A stretch of 64,000 nucleotides of DNA from JAKQEM01 sp964391185 (lineage in GTDB: Bacteria; Patescibacteriota; Gracilibacteria; Peribacterales; Peribacteraceae), in NCBI GenBank assembly GCA_964391185.1, contig CAYMIX010000006.1:1-64000 (forward strand). The letters are read 5' to 3'. The notes under the pieces are model-generated. The model did not search any database. It was not told the origin of the DNA and worked only from the letters and a program-made list of their open reading frames with translations. This document shows positions 27,480-36,480 of the stretch, one piece after another. How positions within the stretch are numbered: the stretch's first letter is position 1; each line of letters begins with the position of its first letter. A program made the position numbers and the translations under genes.

Positions 27480-28556
27480 TTATTCGACTGCCTGATACGG
27501 AGTCGTGATCATCGACCATTCGTGTGATGCATTGTACGCACGGATCGTTGCAACATCGCTCGTGCAATGTGTCAGTGCATCGGCCAAGGCACTGATGTCT
27601 CCATGTGGGACCGCGTGCACCAGGTGTCGGATGTCGCTGATCATTACATTATCTGCGGCCACAATCGGCCGCTGTGCAGCCAGATACTGGCGGATAGATC
27701 CGCTTGTACTTACAGCACCCGGCGGCGCGCAGTACCATGCGTTTACGTCGCATTTGGAGAGTTGGTAAATGACCGTATCGAGTGGCAAGTGCGACGTGTC
27801 TATTATGATGCGACCCACTTGTTTCGCTTTCTCATGCACACTTCGAACATATGCATTCTGCTCATCGTTATGCGCTGTGCTCGCAAATAAATGCAGGACG
27901 GCATTCGGGATTTTTTCGATGGCTTCCATCAATTCCAAGATTGATTTATGCGGCTTGAGGAAGCCAAAACATCCCACATGAAGTAAGCCGTCATCATCGG
28001 AAAATAATCGGCTACTCGTGCGGTAGCGCTGTAAGGCATGGTCTATAACAAAGACACGTTTCGCTCCCATCGATTCCAGCACGTCCTTGGCTTCTGTGCA
28101 GTGCACAATCAAAGCATCGGCCTCCTGCACCAGGAATCGCTGTACTTTTTGGAATTGGAAAAACGATCCAACATTGTAGTCCGGAAAATCGCGCGTCCAG
28201 ATCCACGGTGCGCGCATGTCGGCAGTTCGCTTTGATCGTGGATTGGCGAGACGAAAACGTACGTAGTTGAGCGTGGTTGGTAGCGGGACAATTGAATGCA
28301 TGGTGACACAGAAAAGCGCCCCATTGCGTTTACACCATGCATGAATTGCACGTAGTTCATGGAGAGGTGTGATGCCAAACTCATGCTGCACGTGCACGTG
28401 TGTTGGGCGCGGATAGATGTGCTCGAGGTCGTGCAACGATCGTACGGTTGCGAACTTTTGGGCATTGCTCAGCATGTTTGTATACGTGGCGATCCCGCAG
28501 GCTCTTCCTAAGCTGCTGCAATACTGAACGACATGCATCGGACATTCTGTCGACAT
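27480..28556 (-). CDS. GT4-like glycosyltransferase
   Basis: 358 residues. GT-B fold: the N-terminal part has MHVVQYCSSLGRACGIATYTN and HVHVQHEFGI, and the C-terminal part has VGCFGFLKPHKSILELMEAI and PPGAVSTSGSIRQYLAAQRPIVA, the donor-binding region. The last motif replaces the E-x7-E of classical GT4, with Ser/Gly-rich residues at the same place. Likely a cytoplasmic sugar transferase for the surface glycan. Two further in-frame ATGs follow the first; the -10-like TATGAT 6 nt before 28556 favours the longest form. Confidence 0.8.
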   Translation of the reverse strand: MSTECPMHVVQYCSSLGRACGIATYTNMLSNAQKFATVRSLHDLEHIYPRPTHVHVQHEFGITPLHELRAIHAWCKRNGALFCVTMHSIVPLPTTLNYVRFRLANPRSKRTADMRAPWIWTRDFPDYNVGSFFQFQKVQRFLVQEADALIVHCTEAKDVLESMGAKRVFVIDHALQRYRTSSRLFSDDDGLLHVGCFGFLKPHKSILELMEAIEKIPNAVLHLFASTAHNDEQNAYVRSVHEKAKQVGRIIIDTSHLPLDTVIYQLSKCDVNAWYCAPPGAVSTSGSIRQYLAAQRPIVAADNVMISDIRHLVHAVPHGDISALADALTHCTSDVATIRAYNASHEWSMITTPYQAVE

Positions 28557-28562
28557 GCATGC

Positions 28563-28568
28563 ATCATA
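28563..28568 (-). promoter_or_regulatory. -10-like box TATGAT, leaderless start
   Basis: TATGAT on the minus strand, 6 nt before the ATG at 28556. Confidence 0.5.
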
Positions 28569-28655
28569 CGGCTTCGCGCAAAAAACATCATCTGAGAGTA
28601 GCGAGGAGCGCTACGCCGATATGAGTTCTACCTCATGGCAGAAAGAACGGGGGAT

Positions 28656-30416
28656 TCAATCACGCACAATCCAAATATCCCACGTCCCGATTTTCTTTCG
28701 GGAGAGCAGTGTTTTGCTTGTGAGATCTGGCAACACGTCTGCATAAGGTTCACGTTTTTTTATCCCCTGAGCAAGTGCTTCCAGTGATGTTGTCTCGACG
28801 GGAATTTTGACATAGAAACGCATGAGATATGCTTTGGTGGTGGCGTCAGCGAGTATTTGTTTATACGGCACAAAACGGAAGCGCTGATACTCAGAAATTA
28901 TCAAACGTTCTTGTGTCAGAAAATTCAGCGTATACGCATCCCAAAAATCTGCATATCCCACGGTTACATTTTGCTCGGTTAGGTACGTTTCTACCTCCTG
29001 TAACTCCTGTTCATCATAGAAGTTGTACTTCCACATATTGCTGCTCGTGACTGTTCCCATAATGCAGAAGTGAAAGGTCCATACTGTCAGCAGAATGCCG
29101 CCGATCCATCGATTTTTTTTGATGAGAGCCGCAAAGAATATGCCAGAGAAGAGTGCGAACGGCTGCCATGCAGTGGCCATGTAACGCACAGTCCCTTCGG
29201 TGTAGGCGGATATGCCCATCACAGCTACCCATGTGGCAGCGAAAAGCACAAAGAAAAGCGCCGGATGTGTGTTGGCAGGCTCTAAAGGTTTGAGCGTAAA
29301 AAGATGCAGCAGTACTTTTTTGTATTGTCGGCAGAAAAATACGACCATCGCAATGGCCAGTATCGCGATGCTACCTCCAAGCACCCATTCATATATCGGT
29401 TGTTCGGTGAAGAGCCATGGCATCGCCCGGACGCCAAGAAAGTTGGCGGGAACGATTTCTGCAAATTTTTGTAAGACTGTGCTACTCGGGATATGTGGAT
29501 GATAACCGTTGTCTGGTGCAACTCCCCAAAAGTACCATCCGCCCCATTGCGGGAAATCTCCAACGGCGAATCCTGCAAGGAGGAGTAAGAAATATCCTGT
29601 GAGTACTTTTTTTCTCAGACTAAAAATATAGGCCAAGAGCAGGCCAAGGAGAGTAGCAATCACGAATGGCATTGTGTATCTGGTCCAGAGTAGGAGTGGC
29701 GAAATAATTGCAAATGTGCCGCCGATGATGGCAAAAGGAATATCTCCGGAAAGGCGTGTTACCCGATGGAATAATCCTCCGAGGATGGCGTGCACGCGTT
29801 TCCATTCTTCCGATTGCAGAAGCCAAGCTACAAGCAATACCGCTGTGTACATGAGTGTAGAAGTAACGGTCCACAGATTGATACCTATGAGCACTCCTGA
29901 TGCAAAGACAGCACCTGCTCGTGCAGCTGGTTTTTTTGGTGGGAACGTATACAGCAGTAAGAGCCCCATCCACACGAGGATGTATATATGCCACCATGCG
30001 CTAAACCGCGTGATGAATGTGTGGAGAGAAAATCCGGGAAAGGCGAGGTAGATCAGGCTAATAATTGCAACATTTCGCCCGAATATTTTGTGTGTATACA
30101 GCGCATGCAGAATGTAAAACGCGAGCAAGCACACAATAATCGAGAGTCGTATGGCGATTACGTTCATGCCAAATACTGCAATAAAAGGAATGGCCAGCAG
30201 AGAAGAAAGACTGCCGCCATAGTTATGCCCGTAGAAATACACTGGAAATTCTTTCCACTCCATCATCCGTTTTGCCATCAGGGCGGGGATTGCTTCATCG
30301 CTGTCAAAATTGCTGTGCCACATCCAGGCAGACCATCCGTGAAAAATTACGGCAGCTGTAATAATAATGATGTATGGCAGTAGGCGACGGATGCGAGCGG
30401 GCATTGTGTGTATCAT
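28656..30416 (-). CDS. GT-C membrane glycosyltransferase (PMT/ArnT-like), copy 2
   Basis: 586 residues from the ATG at 30416, whose ATGA overlaps the stop of the upstream paralogue; the open frame continues to 30446. About 10-12 membrane helices. The first periplasmic loop has the acidic signature FDSDEAIPALMAKRM, matching the catalytic Asp-Glu region of GT39/GT83 enzymes. These take lipid-phosphate sugars and glycosylate proteins or lipids outside the membrane. The last 100 residues form a soluble domain. It is about 35-40% similar by eye to the next gene and has the same length, so the pair is a tandem duplication. Confidence 0.82.
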   Translation of the reverse strand: MIHTMPARIRRLLPYIIIITAAVIFHGWSAWMWHSNFDSDEAIPALMAKRMMEWKEFPVYFYGHNYGGSLSSLLAIPFIAVFGMNVIAIRLSIIVCLLAFYILHALYTHKIFGRNVAIISLIYLAFPGFSLHTFITRFSAWWHIYILVWMGLLLLYTFPPKKPAARAGAVFASGVLIGINLWTVTSTLMYTAVLLVAWLLQSEEWKRVHAILGGLFHRVTRLSGDIPFAIIGGTFAIISPLLLWTRYTMPFVIATLLGLLLAYIFSLRKKVLTGYFLLLLAGFAVGDFPQWGGWYFWGVAPDNGYHPHIPSSTVLQKFAEIVPANFLGVRAMPWLFTEQPIYEWVLGGSIAILAIAMVVFFCRQYKKVLLHLFTLKPLEPANTHPALFFVLFAATWVAVMGISAYTEGTVRYMATAWQPFALFSGIFFAALIKKNRWIGGILLTVWTFHFCIMGTVTSSNMWKYNFYDEQELQEVETYLTEQNVTVGYADFWDAYTLNFLTQERLIISEYQRFRFVPYKQILADATTKAYLMRFYVKIPVETTSLEALAQGIKKREPYADVLPDLTSKTLLSRKKIGTWDIWIVRD

Positions 30417-32194
30417 AAATTGTTTGTCAGGATCCATACATCCCAATTGCCAATCTGCTTTCGCGTCACGATCCGTTGATGGGCCACACTCTGGAGGGCT
30501 GGTGATGTCGGATAGGTTTTGGCTAGGCCGTTCATCAACGCAGGAATTGTCGTTTCTGCTAGGGGAATATGCACGTAATTGCGCAGGATAAAAGCGTGTG
30601 TGGCAGATTGTGTGAGGGCATCTTCATAGGGAACATAGCGTGAACCGCCGTCAAAGTTCGAGAGTTGCAGTCGTTCTTCTGTCAGGAAATCCAATACGTA
30701 TGCATGCCAGAAATCCGCATATCCCACAGCTGCATTTTGCTCTTGGAGGAAAGTTTCTATGTCTGTCACGTCATTGGCTGAAAAGCGCGGGTCTTTCCAA
30801 AAATAGTGCGTGTGGCGGAAGCTGATGACGCCAAAATGCAGTATCCACAGGACGCACAACATTCCCGAAATAGCGCGTTTATATTTCCAGAGAGATACGC
30901 ATAACAGAGCGACCATCATTCCTTGCGCTTGCCATGTACCAGCAAGGAAACGCACACTTCCTTCGCCGCTGGCAGATTGTCCGAGAATCGCAATCCACGG
31001 TAACACCCACAGCAATCCGAGCAGTACGATGAAAGCGTTCTTGCGCTCTATTGGCCTAAAGAGCAGCGCGTCACAAAAAATTTGTCGGTGGCGCCATGCG
31101 AACATGCCGATAGCAATGAGTATGACGATGCCGATGGTGATGCCAACGGGGAGCTCATACCACGGACGTATTCCCCGGATGTATTCGGGAATGGTCCGCA
31201 TTCCTATGAATGTGCTGGGAACGTAGTTGATAAATTGTTCCAACGTCCGTGCTGTTGGAAACCATGGAGTGTAAGAAATGCTTGGTTTTATTCCCCAAAA
31301 TATCCATGAGCCCCATTGTGGAAAGTTGCCGATAACACATCCGGTACCGAGCAGGAGAAGATTGTTCACGAGCATTAGTTTGCGTCTGCTCCATAAGAAC
31401 GCGGCAACCATGCCTACCCCGGCGATTTTTATCAGCATCATACTGAGCCCTGACCACAGCAAGAATGGGGAAACAAGAACGAGTGCTCCGCCCGCGATTG
31501 CAAACGGGATGTCGCCGGAGAATCCAGTTAGACGCTGAAAGAATCTGGTGATACCTGCGCGTAGGCGTTGCCACTCTGGTGAGCTCAGTAGCCAGATGCC
31601 CGCGATCCCGGCCATGTAGAGCAGTGTAAGCGGCTGAGTCCAGAACATTAGGCCCATGAGTGTGCCGCTCGCGATGAGTGCCCATCGTTGTCGTGAGCGC
31701 TGCTGTGGGTAGAACGTGAAGAGCAGAAGAAACGCCATCCATAGCGCTAAGTACATGTGCCATCGGCAGCTGAACCGGACCATGAATTGGTAGATCGAAT
31801 ATCCGGGGAACGCCATGATGAGCGTACTAAGCATGGCCGTTGCTTTGCCAAATACATGCTGTGTCCAGATGGCATGCATCAGGTAAAAAGCGAGCATGCA
31901 TGTAATCACGGAGATGCGGATCGCAATTACCGTATCACCGAATATCCACAAAAAGGGCACCGCGACCAGCGACTGCAGTGTGCCGCCGTAATTCACACCC
32001 CAGAAATACGGCGTGAATGCGGTTCCATCTTTCATATGTTTTGCAGCAAGCGCGAGCACCGCTTCATCGCTGTCAAAGCTTCCGCGCCAAAACAAGAGTG
32101 ACCATCCGCAGTAAACGGCGATCAAAAGAAAAATCAGAATCCACCATCTGTGTCGCCGAAAAAGTGATGGCAAATGCATTGCGGTGCACAGCAT
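30413..32194 (-). CDS. GT-C membrane glycosyltransferase (PMT/ArnT-like), copy 1
   Basis: 593 residues (an ATG six codons in is an alternative start). Multi-spanning, with the first-loop signature FDSDEAVLALAAKHM and a later GxxxGNFPQWGSWIFWGIKP loop that both copies share. It is expected to transfer sugars from a polyprenyl-phosphate donor on the outer face of the membrane. It lies 15 nt downstream of the Wzt-like ATPase gene in the same orientation, so it probably belongs to the export operon. Confidence 0.82.
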   Translation of the reverse strand: MLCTAMHLPSLFRRHRWWILIFLLIAVYCGWSLLFWRGSFDSDEAVLALAAKHMKDGTAFTPYFWGVNYGGTLQSLVAVPFLWIFGDTVIAIRISVITCMLAFYLMHAIWTQHVFGKATAMLSTLIMAFPGYSIYQFMVRFSCRWHMYLALWMAFLLLFTFYPQQRSRQRWALIASGTLMGLMFWTQPLTLLYMAGIAGIWLLSSPEWQRLRAGITRFFQRLTGFSGDIPFAIAGGALVLVSPFLLWSGLSMMLIKIAGVGMVAAFLWSRRKLMLVNNLLLLGTGCVIGNFPQWGSWIFWGIKPSISYTPWFPTARTLEQFINYVPSTFIGMRTIPEYIRGIRPWYELPVGITIGIVILIAIGMFAWRHRQIFCDALLFRPIERKNAFIVLLGLLWVLPWIAILGQSASGEGSVRFLAGTWQAQGMMVALLCVSLWKYKRAISGMLCVLWILHFGVISFRHTHYFWKDPRFSANDVTDIETFLQEQNAAVGYADFWHAYVLDFLTEERLQLSNFDGGSRYVPYEDALTQSATHAFILRNYVHIPLAETTIPALMNGLAKTYPTSPALQSVAHQRIVTRKQIGNWDVWILTNNL

Positions 32195-32209
32195 AGTTGA
32201 TTCTTTACG

Positions 32210-32989
32210 TCATGCCACTGCCGCACGTTGCGGCTCAGCAATGTCTGTGAGGTATTGTTGTACCACCTGTTCCGTTTCTCCGTAGCCTGCCATTGTTCCC
32301 TGTTTTAAATACAAACATCGCGTACTCAGGTTTTGTATCTGCCCCATGCCATGGCTCACAAACAGCGCAGTTTGCCCATGTTCCACGAGTGACTGAATTT
32401 TCCTCAAGCACTTCTGACAAAAGGCGATGTCTCCTGCTGCCAGTGCTTCATCAATCATCAGAATATCTTTTTGGTCCAGATGGGCGGCGATAGAAAATGC
32501 GAGACGTGCGCGCATACCGGATGAATAAAATTTCACCGGCATATCGATGGAATCTTCGAGCTCCGAAAACGCGATGATCTCCTCCATTTTTTCTGCGACG
32601 CTGCGACGACCCATTCCCAACAGCGATCCACTCAATCCGATATTCTCCCTTCCCGTGAGCTCCTGATGCATCCCCACGCCCATGCCCAGGTATGAGCCAA
32701 CACTGCCCGTTACATGCACACTGCCGAGCGTTGGCGCGGTTAGTCGTGCGATGATTTTCAGGAGCGTCGTTTTCCCCGCACCATTGCGTCCAATAATACC
32801 GAGCACCTCACCACGATTCAGCGTGAAATTAATATCTTTGAGTGCCCAGAATAATCCAGAATTTTCCTCTTTTCGTTGTTGCTTTCTGCCCGGTAAATGG
32901 CTTTCGAGCAGTCCTTTCAAGGTTACATGTCTGCCGATGCGGTAGTACCGTTTAGAAAGGCCGTTGACGGAAATGACGGTTGAAGACAT
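32210..32989 (-). CDS. Polysaccharide ABC transporter ATPase (Wzt/TagH/RfbB-like)
   Basis: 259 residues. Walker A GRNGAGKTTLLK, Q-loop region, signature YSSGMRARLAFS and Walker B ILMIDEALAAGD match the ABC-2 glycan exporter ATPases. The C-terminal carbohydrate-binding domain found in some Wzt proteins is missing; the protein ends right after the nucleotide-binding domain. It powers export of a lipid-linked glycan with the permease encoded 6 nt upstream. Confidence 0.92.
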   Translation of the reverse strand: MSSTVISVNGLSKRYYRIGRHVTLKGLLESHLPGRKQQRKEENSGLFWALKDINFTLNRGEVLGIIGRNGAGKTTLLKIIARLTAPTLGSVHVTGSVGSYLGMGVGMHQELTGRENIGLSGSLLGMGRRSVAEKMEEIIAFSELEDSIDMPVKFYSSGMRARLAFSIAAHLDQKDILMIDEALAAGDIAFCQKCLRKIQSLVEHGQTALFVSHGMGQIQNLSTRCLYLKQGTMAGYGETEQVVQQYLTDIAEPQRAAVA

Positions 32990-32995
32990 GTGCGG

Positions 32996-33838
32996 TTACA
33001 GCGTATCAAGAATCCGGCTTTCCATCTTCCGGAAGAAAAGAAATCCGCTCACGGTGAGCGCGATGCAGAGCAGTGTTCCGATTCCGACGAGCTTCCATTC
33101 CACCAATTCTTGCGGAAGTAGAGCTGCGCGCGAAAGTTCCACGGCAGATGTCAGCGGGTTGATCCAGATAATCGTTCGTACGGTGGGCGAAAGGGAATCA
33201 AGTGGGTATACCACCGGCGTAAGGAACATGCTCAAGCGCAGAAAATAGGGGAGTATGAGGCCCACATCGCGGTAGAGTGCGTTCAGTGCTGAGAGCCAGA
33301 ACGATGCGCCAATTGCTGCGATAAGTAAGAGGATGCTTGCAATTGGAATCGCCAAGAGTGGCATGCCGATCGGCACATCTTCGATAACCATGAGAATAAT
33401 CATGATCAAAAGTGCCACACCGAAGTCGATTAATTTGGTTACTGACACGGCCACAGGAAGAAGGAACCGTGGGAAATACACACGTTTCATGATATCCGCG
33501 TGAGCGACCAGACACTGCGTGCTGCTCGAAACCGTCGTTGCGATATAGGTCCACGGCAGCAACCCTGCGTAGACGAAAAGATAGTACGGAACATTGGATA
33601 CACTTTTTGCGTAGATGTCACCAAAGACGATGGTAAAGACAATCATTTCCAGCACTGGCTGCATCATCGCCCAGAGGAGTCCCATGAATGTTTGCTTGTA
33701 GCGCACGCGTACATCTTTCCAGAGGAAAAACGAAAAGAGCCCGCGTGATTCCCACGTTTCCCGCAGTGGAAAATGCCACCATTTTTCCGATGGGCCAATC
33801 ACGATCGTATATGCCGGATTTTCCGCTGACGAATCCAT
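32996..33838 (-). CDS. Polysaccharide ABC transporter permease (Wzm/TagG-like)
   Basis: 280 residues from the ATG at 33838; the frame is open to 33928 but overlaps the methyltransferase gene. ABC-2 permease with a cytoplasmic N-terminus (SEKWWHFPLRETWESRGLFSFFLWKDVRVRYKQT, the coupling region, read as two blocks) and six membrane helices. It forms the channel that moves the glycan across the membrane. It is the direct partner of the ATPase downstream. The chosen start lies 17 nt after the methyltransferase stop. Confidence 0.9.
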   Translation of the reverse strand: MDSSAENPAYTIVIGPSEKWWHFPLRETWESRGLFSFFLWKDVRVRYKQTFMGLLWAMMQPVLEMIVFTIVFGDIYAKSVSNVPYYLFVYAGLLPWTYIATTVSSSTQCLVAHADIMKRVYFPRFLLPVAVSVTKLIDFGVALLIMIILMVIEDVPIGMPLLAIPIASILLLIAAIGASFWLSALNALYRDVGLILPYFLRLSMFLTPVVYPLDSLSPTVRTIIWINPLTSAVELSRAALLPQELVEWKLVGIGTLLCIALTVSGFLFFRKMESRILDTL

Positions 33839-33855
33839 CAATTTGTACGGTACAG

Positions 33856-34557
33856 TTATAGCTGAATCATGACGAGCGAAATGCCGGAACCCGATGGACG
33901 GAGAGATGTTATGTGAACATTGTTCCACACAGGTTCGGTAATCGAATGTACAAATTCAGAAAGCTCTTTTTTGGTATAAAAACGCTGCGATGTCCATGGC
34001 CACATTCCTTTGAACATAGGCAATTGGTCAGTGTTGTACCATGCGTGATGATAGGAATACCGAGCAGGGACCGAAAAAATTACTTTGCCTTCAGGTTTAC
34101 AAAATTCCATGTGCCGTTTGATTGCCTTCGCTGGATCACGAAAATGCTCAACTAATCCCTGTGACCAAACGAGGTCGTATTCCTGCTTCGCAATATTATC
34201 GAACATATCCGCTTCCACAAACGTCGCATTCGTACGTTTGTCGCGCTCTGCCATTTCTCGCGCGATTTTGATAGCCGTGCCCGATGAATCGATACCAGTG
34301 TATGTACATAGATGCGGCGCAAGATGCAGCCCCAAACTTGCTGTGCCGCAGCCCAGCTCGAGCATCCGTATCGATGGAGAAAGATGTGGGCGCAAACATC
34401 GCGCGAACCATATGTTATAGATCGATCGTCCCCACCGAATATATCGTTGATTGTGTTGCTGTTTTTTCCACAAATTTTCCCAAGCGCCCGCCTGACCTGG
34501 CGTGTGATCTTGGAGTAAAAAATTCTCGTCTGCCGATGTGTTGCCCAGTGCGAACAT
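33856..34557 (-). CDS. Class I SAM-dependent methyltransferase
   Basis: 233 residues from the ATG at 34557; longer starts run into the divergent gene at 34646. SAM-binding motif I MLELGCGTASLGLHLA, motif II region YTGIDSSGTAI, and post-I acidic FVEADMFD, followed by YDLVWSQGLVEHFRDP, typical of UbiE/Methyltransf_11 type enzymes. Likely a glycan or glycolipid methyltransferase, given its place at the head of the export operon. TATTCT lies 8 nt before this ATG. An ATG at 34611 is possible. Confidence 0.85.
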   Translation of the reverse strand: MFALGNTSADENFLLQDHTPGQAGAWENLWKKQQHNQRYIRWGRSIYNIWFARCLRPHLSPSIRMLELGCGTASLGLHLAPHLCTYTGIDSSGTAIKIAREMAERDKRTNATFVEADMFDNIAKQEYDLVWSQGLVEHFRDPAKAIKRHMEFCKPEGKVIFSVPARYSYHHAWYNTDQLPMFKGMWPWTSQRFYTKKELSEFVHSITEPVWNNVHITSLRPSGSGISLVMIQL

Positions 34558-34565
34558 CGCGCAGC

Positions 34566-34571
34566 AGAATA
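34566..34571 (-). promoter_or_regulatory. -10-like box TATTCT, leaderless start
   Basis: TATTCT on the minus strand, 8 nt before the ATG at 34557. Confidence 0.4.
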
Positions 34572-34632
34572 CAAGAATGCTGTGTGATGAGCAGCCGACT
34601 TTTCTGTACATTGCCGGATGATTCTTTTGATG

Positions 34633-34638
34633 TACGAT
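34633..34638 (+). promoter_or_regulatory. -10-like box TACGAT, leaderless start
   Basis: TACGAT ends 7 nt before the ATG at 34646, divergent from the glycan locus. The spacing favours this ATG over the one at 34637. Confidence 0.45.
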
Positions 34639-34645
34639 GATATCT

Positions 34646-35002
34646 ATGAGCACCATTTCTACGGGCGTCTTCATCGGTCGCTTCCAGCCATTCCACGATG
34701 GCCACAAGAAATGCGTCGAAAGAATTCTCGCGGAAAAAGACCAATGCATCATTCTCTTGCGTGATACCGAGGCTACCGAGAAAAATCCCTTCGATACAGA
34801 AAAACGTAGAGCACTTATTCGCGCACAATTTCCTGATGAATCCCGGGTGAAAATTATGACGATCGATGACCCCGGTGCGGATCTGACCGTATTTATCGGA
34901 CGCGATGTTGGGTATCAATTGATTCAGCTTGATTCACAGACAGAAGCGATTTCTGCGACAGACATTCGTAAAAAGTTATATGCGGAAGCCGGCAAAGTAT
35001 GA
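34646..35002 (+). CDS. Short HxGH nucleotidyltransferase (NadM/cytidylyltransferase-like)
   Basis: 118 residues. GRFQPFHDGH (11-20) is the phosphate-binding HxGH motif, and ISATDIRKKL (about 101-110) is the matching ISxTxxR motif of the nucleotidyltransferase superfamily. It is much shorter than typical archaeal-type NadM (about 170) and keeps only the core. The reaction is adenylyl or cytidylyl transfer to an unknown acceptor. Its stop overlaps the APS kinase start (ATGA at 34999), so the two should be made together. ATP sulfurylase belongs to the same superfamily, so a role in sulfate activation is possible but not shown. Confidence 0.8.
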   Translation: MSTISTGVFIGRFQPFHDGHKKCVERILAEKDQCIILLRDTEATEKNPFDTEKRRALIRAQFPDESRVKIMTIDDPGADLTVFIGRDVGYQLIQLDSQTEAISATDIRKKLYAEAGKV

Positions 35003-35514
35003 GTCGCGTGTTTCCCATCCTCTGGCTGACAGGAAATTCTGGTGCTGGCAAAACAACGCTTGCTCGAGGACTCGAGCAGTATGTGAACGAAGAGCTTTCA
35101 CCCGAACATGCACACGCCCGTCGTCTGATCGTTCTGGATGGCGATGACATGCGTGCGACTATTTCCACGGACGCAACTCTTTCAGCAGAGGATCGTAGGA
35201 AACACAATCTGCGGGTTGCGCGATTGGCAGCGCATTTGCAAAGCAGGGGATTCCTCGTTGTAGTAGCAGTGATCGCACCATTCACTTCTGTACGCGAGGA
35301 GATCGATGCTATTTGTCATCCATTATGGATTTATGTGAAGCGTTCGGGCTTAACCTCACATGATCGCCCTTACGAAGAGCCTACACGCCCTGCGCTGATG
35401 ATCGATGACGACACGTGGGATATTCCCTCGGCGCAGCATCTCCTGCGCTCCTTCCTTCACGGTGCGATTGTTGATGAGTCCATTCAGAAGAGGCGATCAT
35501 TGACTCATATTTGA
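34999..35514 (+). CDS. cysC: Adenylylsulfate kinase-like protein
   Basis: 171 residues. P-loop LTGNSGAGKTTLARGL (10-25), LDGDDMRATI and DRRKHNLRVARLAAHL correspond to the APS kinase motifs, and FLVVVAVIAPFTSVREEI matches the APS-binding strand and loop. APS kinase converts adenylylsulfate and ATP to PAPS, the donor used by sulfotransferases. The end (HPLWIYVKR..RPYEEP) is shorter than usual and lacks the clear RDPKGLY motif, so substrate specificity is not certain. It overlaps the HxGH transferase gene and lies about 7.5 kb from the sulfotransferase. Confidence 0.82.
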   Translation: MSRVFPILWLTGNSGAGKTTLARGLEQYVNEELSPEHAHARRLIVLDGDDMRATISTDATLSAEDRRKHNLRVARLAAHLQSRGFLVVVAVIAPFTSVREEIDAICHPLWIYVKRSGLTSHDRPYEEPTRPALMIDDDTWDIPSAQHLLRSFLHGAIVDESIQKRRSLTHI

Positions 35515-35581
35515 GAATGATAGATGATAATAATGTCGGAGTGTCACATCCCCCAGAAATCTTGCAGAACAGGAGTCGATG

Positions 35582-36409
35582 ATGAGTCTCTCGGCATTGC
35601 TTTTTGACAATAGTGGAAGGGCGACCGAGGCGCTGCGCCAGGTCCTCGAGATTACGGCGACGCCCAACGACGGCACTGCGAGGGGCATCCGCGATGTCAC
35701 TCAGCGCATGTGGTACCAGGCTGGAAAGCTTCGGGCAGAGATTGATGAACAGCACGGGCATCTTCTTGACGCACTCATGCCGCACTTCCGCGTGCTTGGC
35801 ATGGTCGATGCTGTGCTTCCTCCCCCGGCTGGAAAGTACGAGTACTGTCTGCTGCTTGGGGGAACGATTGTCGCAGTGCGCAGGCGTCTGAAATTCCAGC
35901 AGGATCAATCCAGGGATCTCAATGTATTCTGCCAAAAGATTGTGTTCCTTGGCAGTAACCGCCGCTTACTGGATCACGAGTTCATCAACCTGCACAATTC
36001 TCACAACCCAGACTGCCCCTTCGATCCGCGCAACGCAGCCCCAGCCGATCAGCCCCTGCAAACCGAAGGCGACATGATGCGCATGGTTGCGCAGCAGGTC
36101 TTTGGCATGATGTTCGAACCTCGTGGGGTTTCTATGTGCGTTGCCCCCGATGTACTTGGTCGCAGTGCCAAAACGTTCGATTCCGTGTTTTATTGGCATC
36201 GAAACGTCGCCCAGAAGCCAGGGTCCGTGATTGCTGTCTCTTCGCAGCCGTTTATCTGCTTGCAGGATCAGGTCTGTCGGTCAGTTCTCGGCGATGCATT
36301 CCCCGTTACGACGATTGGGTACGCTGCGAACTCTGATACGAAGGTGAGTGTCTATCTTGACAATCTTGCGAAGTGGATTTACGAGATCATGCTCACAAGT
36401 TCGTGGTGA
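35582..36409 (+). CDS. Orphan protein, possibly DUF218/YdcF-like
   Basis: 275 residues. The start at 35582 is chosen because AGGAG (35571-35575) lies 6 nt upstream; the ATG at 35579 is possible. The middle reads EYCLLLGGTIVAVRRRL, IVFLGSNRRL, TEGDMMRMVAQQVFG and VIAVSSQPFICLQDQVCRSVLG. The order of a Gly-Gly strand, a Gly-Arg strand, an acidic helix and a late Ser-x-x-Pro strand resembles DUF218 (SanA/YdcF) proteins, but I am not confident. No signal peptide or membrane helix. Codon choice is more GC-rich than in neighbouring genes, and it has a real leader and Shine-Dalgarno site. It ends at a strong terminator. Confidence 0.6.
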   Translation: MSLSALLFDNSGRATEALRQVLEITATPNDGTARGIRDVTQRMWYQAGKLRAEIDEQHGHLLDALMPHFRVLGMVDAVLPPPAGKYEYCLLLGGTIVAVRRRLKFQQDQSRDLNVFCQKIVFLGSNRRLLDHEFINLHNSHNPDCPFDPRNAAPADQPLQTEGDMMRMVAQQVFGMMFEPRGVSMCVAPDVLGRSAKTFDSVFYWHRNVAQKPGSVIAVSSQPFICLQDQVCRSVLGDAFPVTTIGYAANSDTKVSVYLDNLAKWIYEIMLTSSW

Positions 36410-36442
36410 TCTGTGCGTCCGTTGTCTTACGTCAAAAAGCAT

Positions 36443-36475
36443 CCGGCCAACCGCAAGGTTGGCCGGGGCTTTCTT
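36443..36475. terminator. Bidirectional intrinsic terminator
   Basis: CCGGCCAACC (36443-36452), GCAA tetraloop, GGTTGGCCGG (36457-36466): 10 bp perfect stem. On the plus strand GGCTTTCTT follows; on the minus strand ATGCTTTTTGAC follows. It serves the orphan gene ending at 36409 and the convergent minus-strand gene ending at 36481. Confidence 0.85.
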
Positions 36476-36480
36476 AATAT

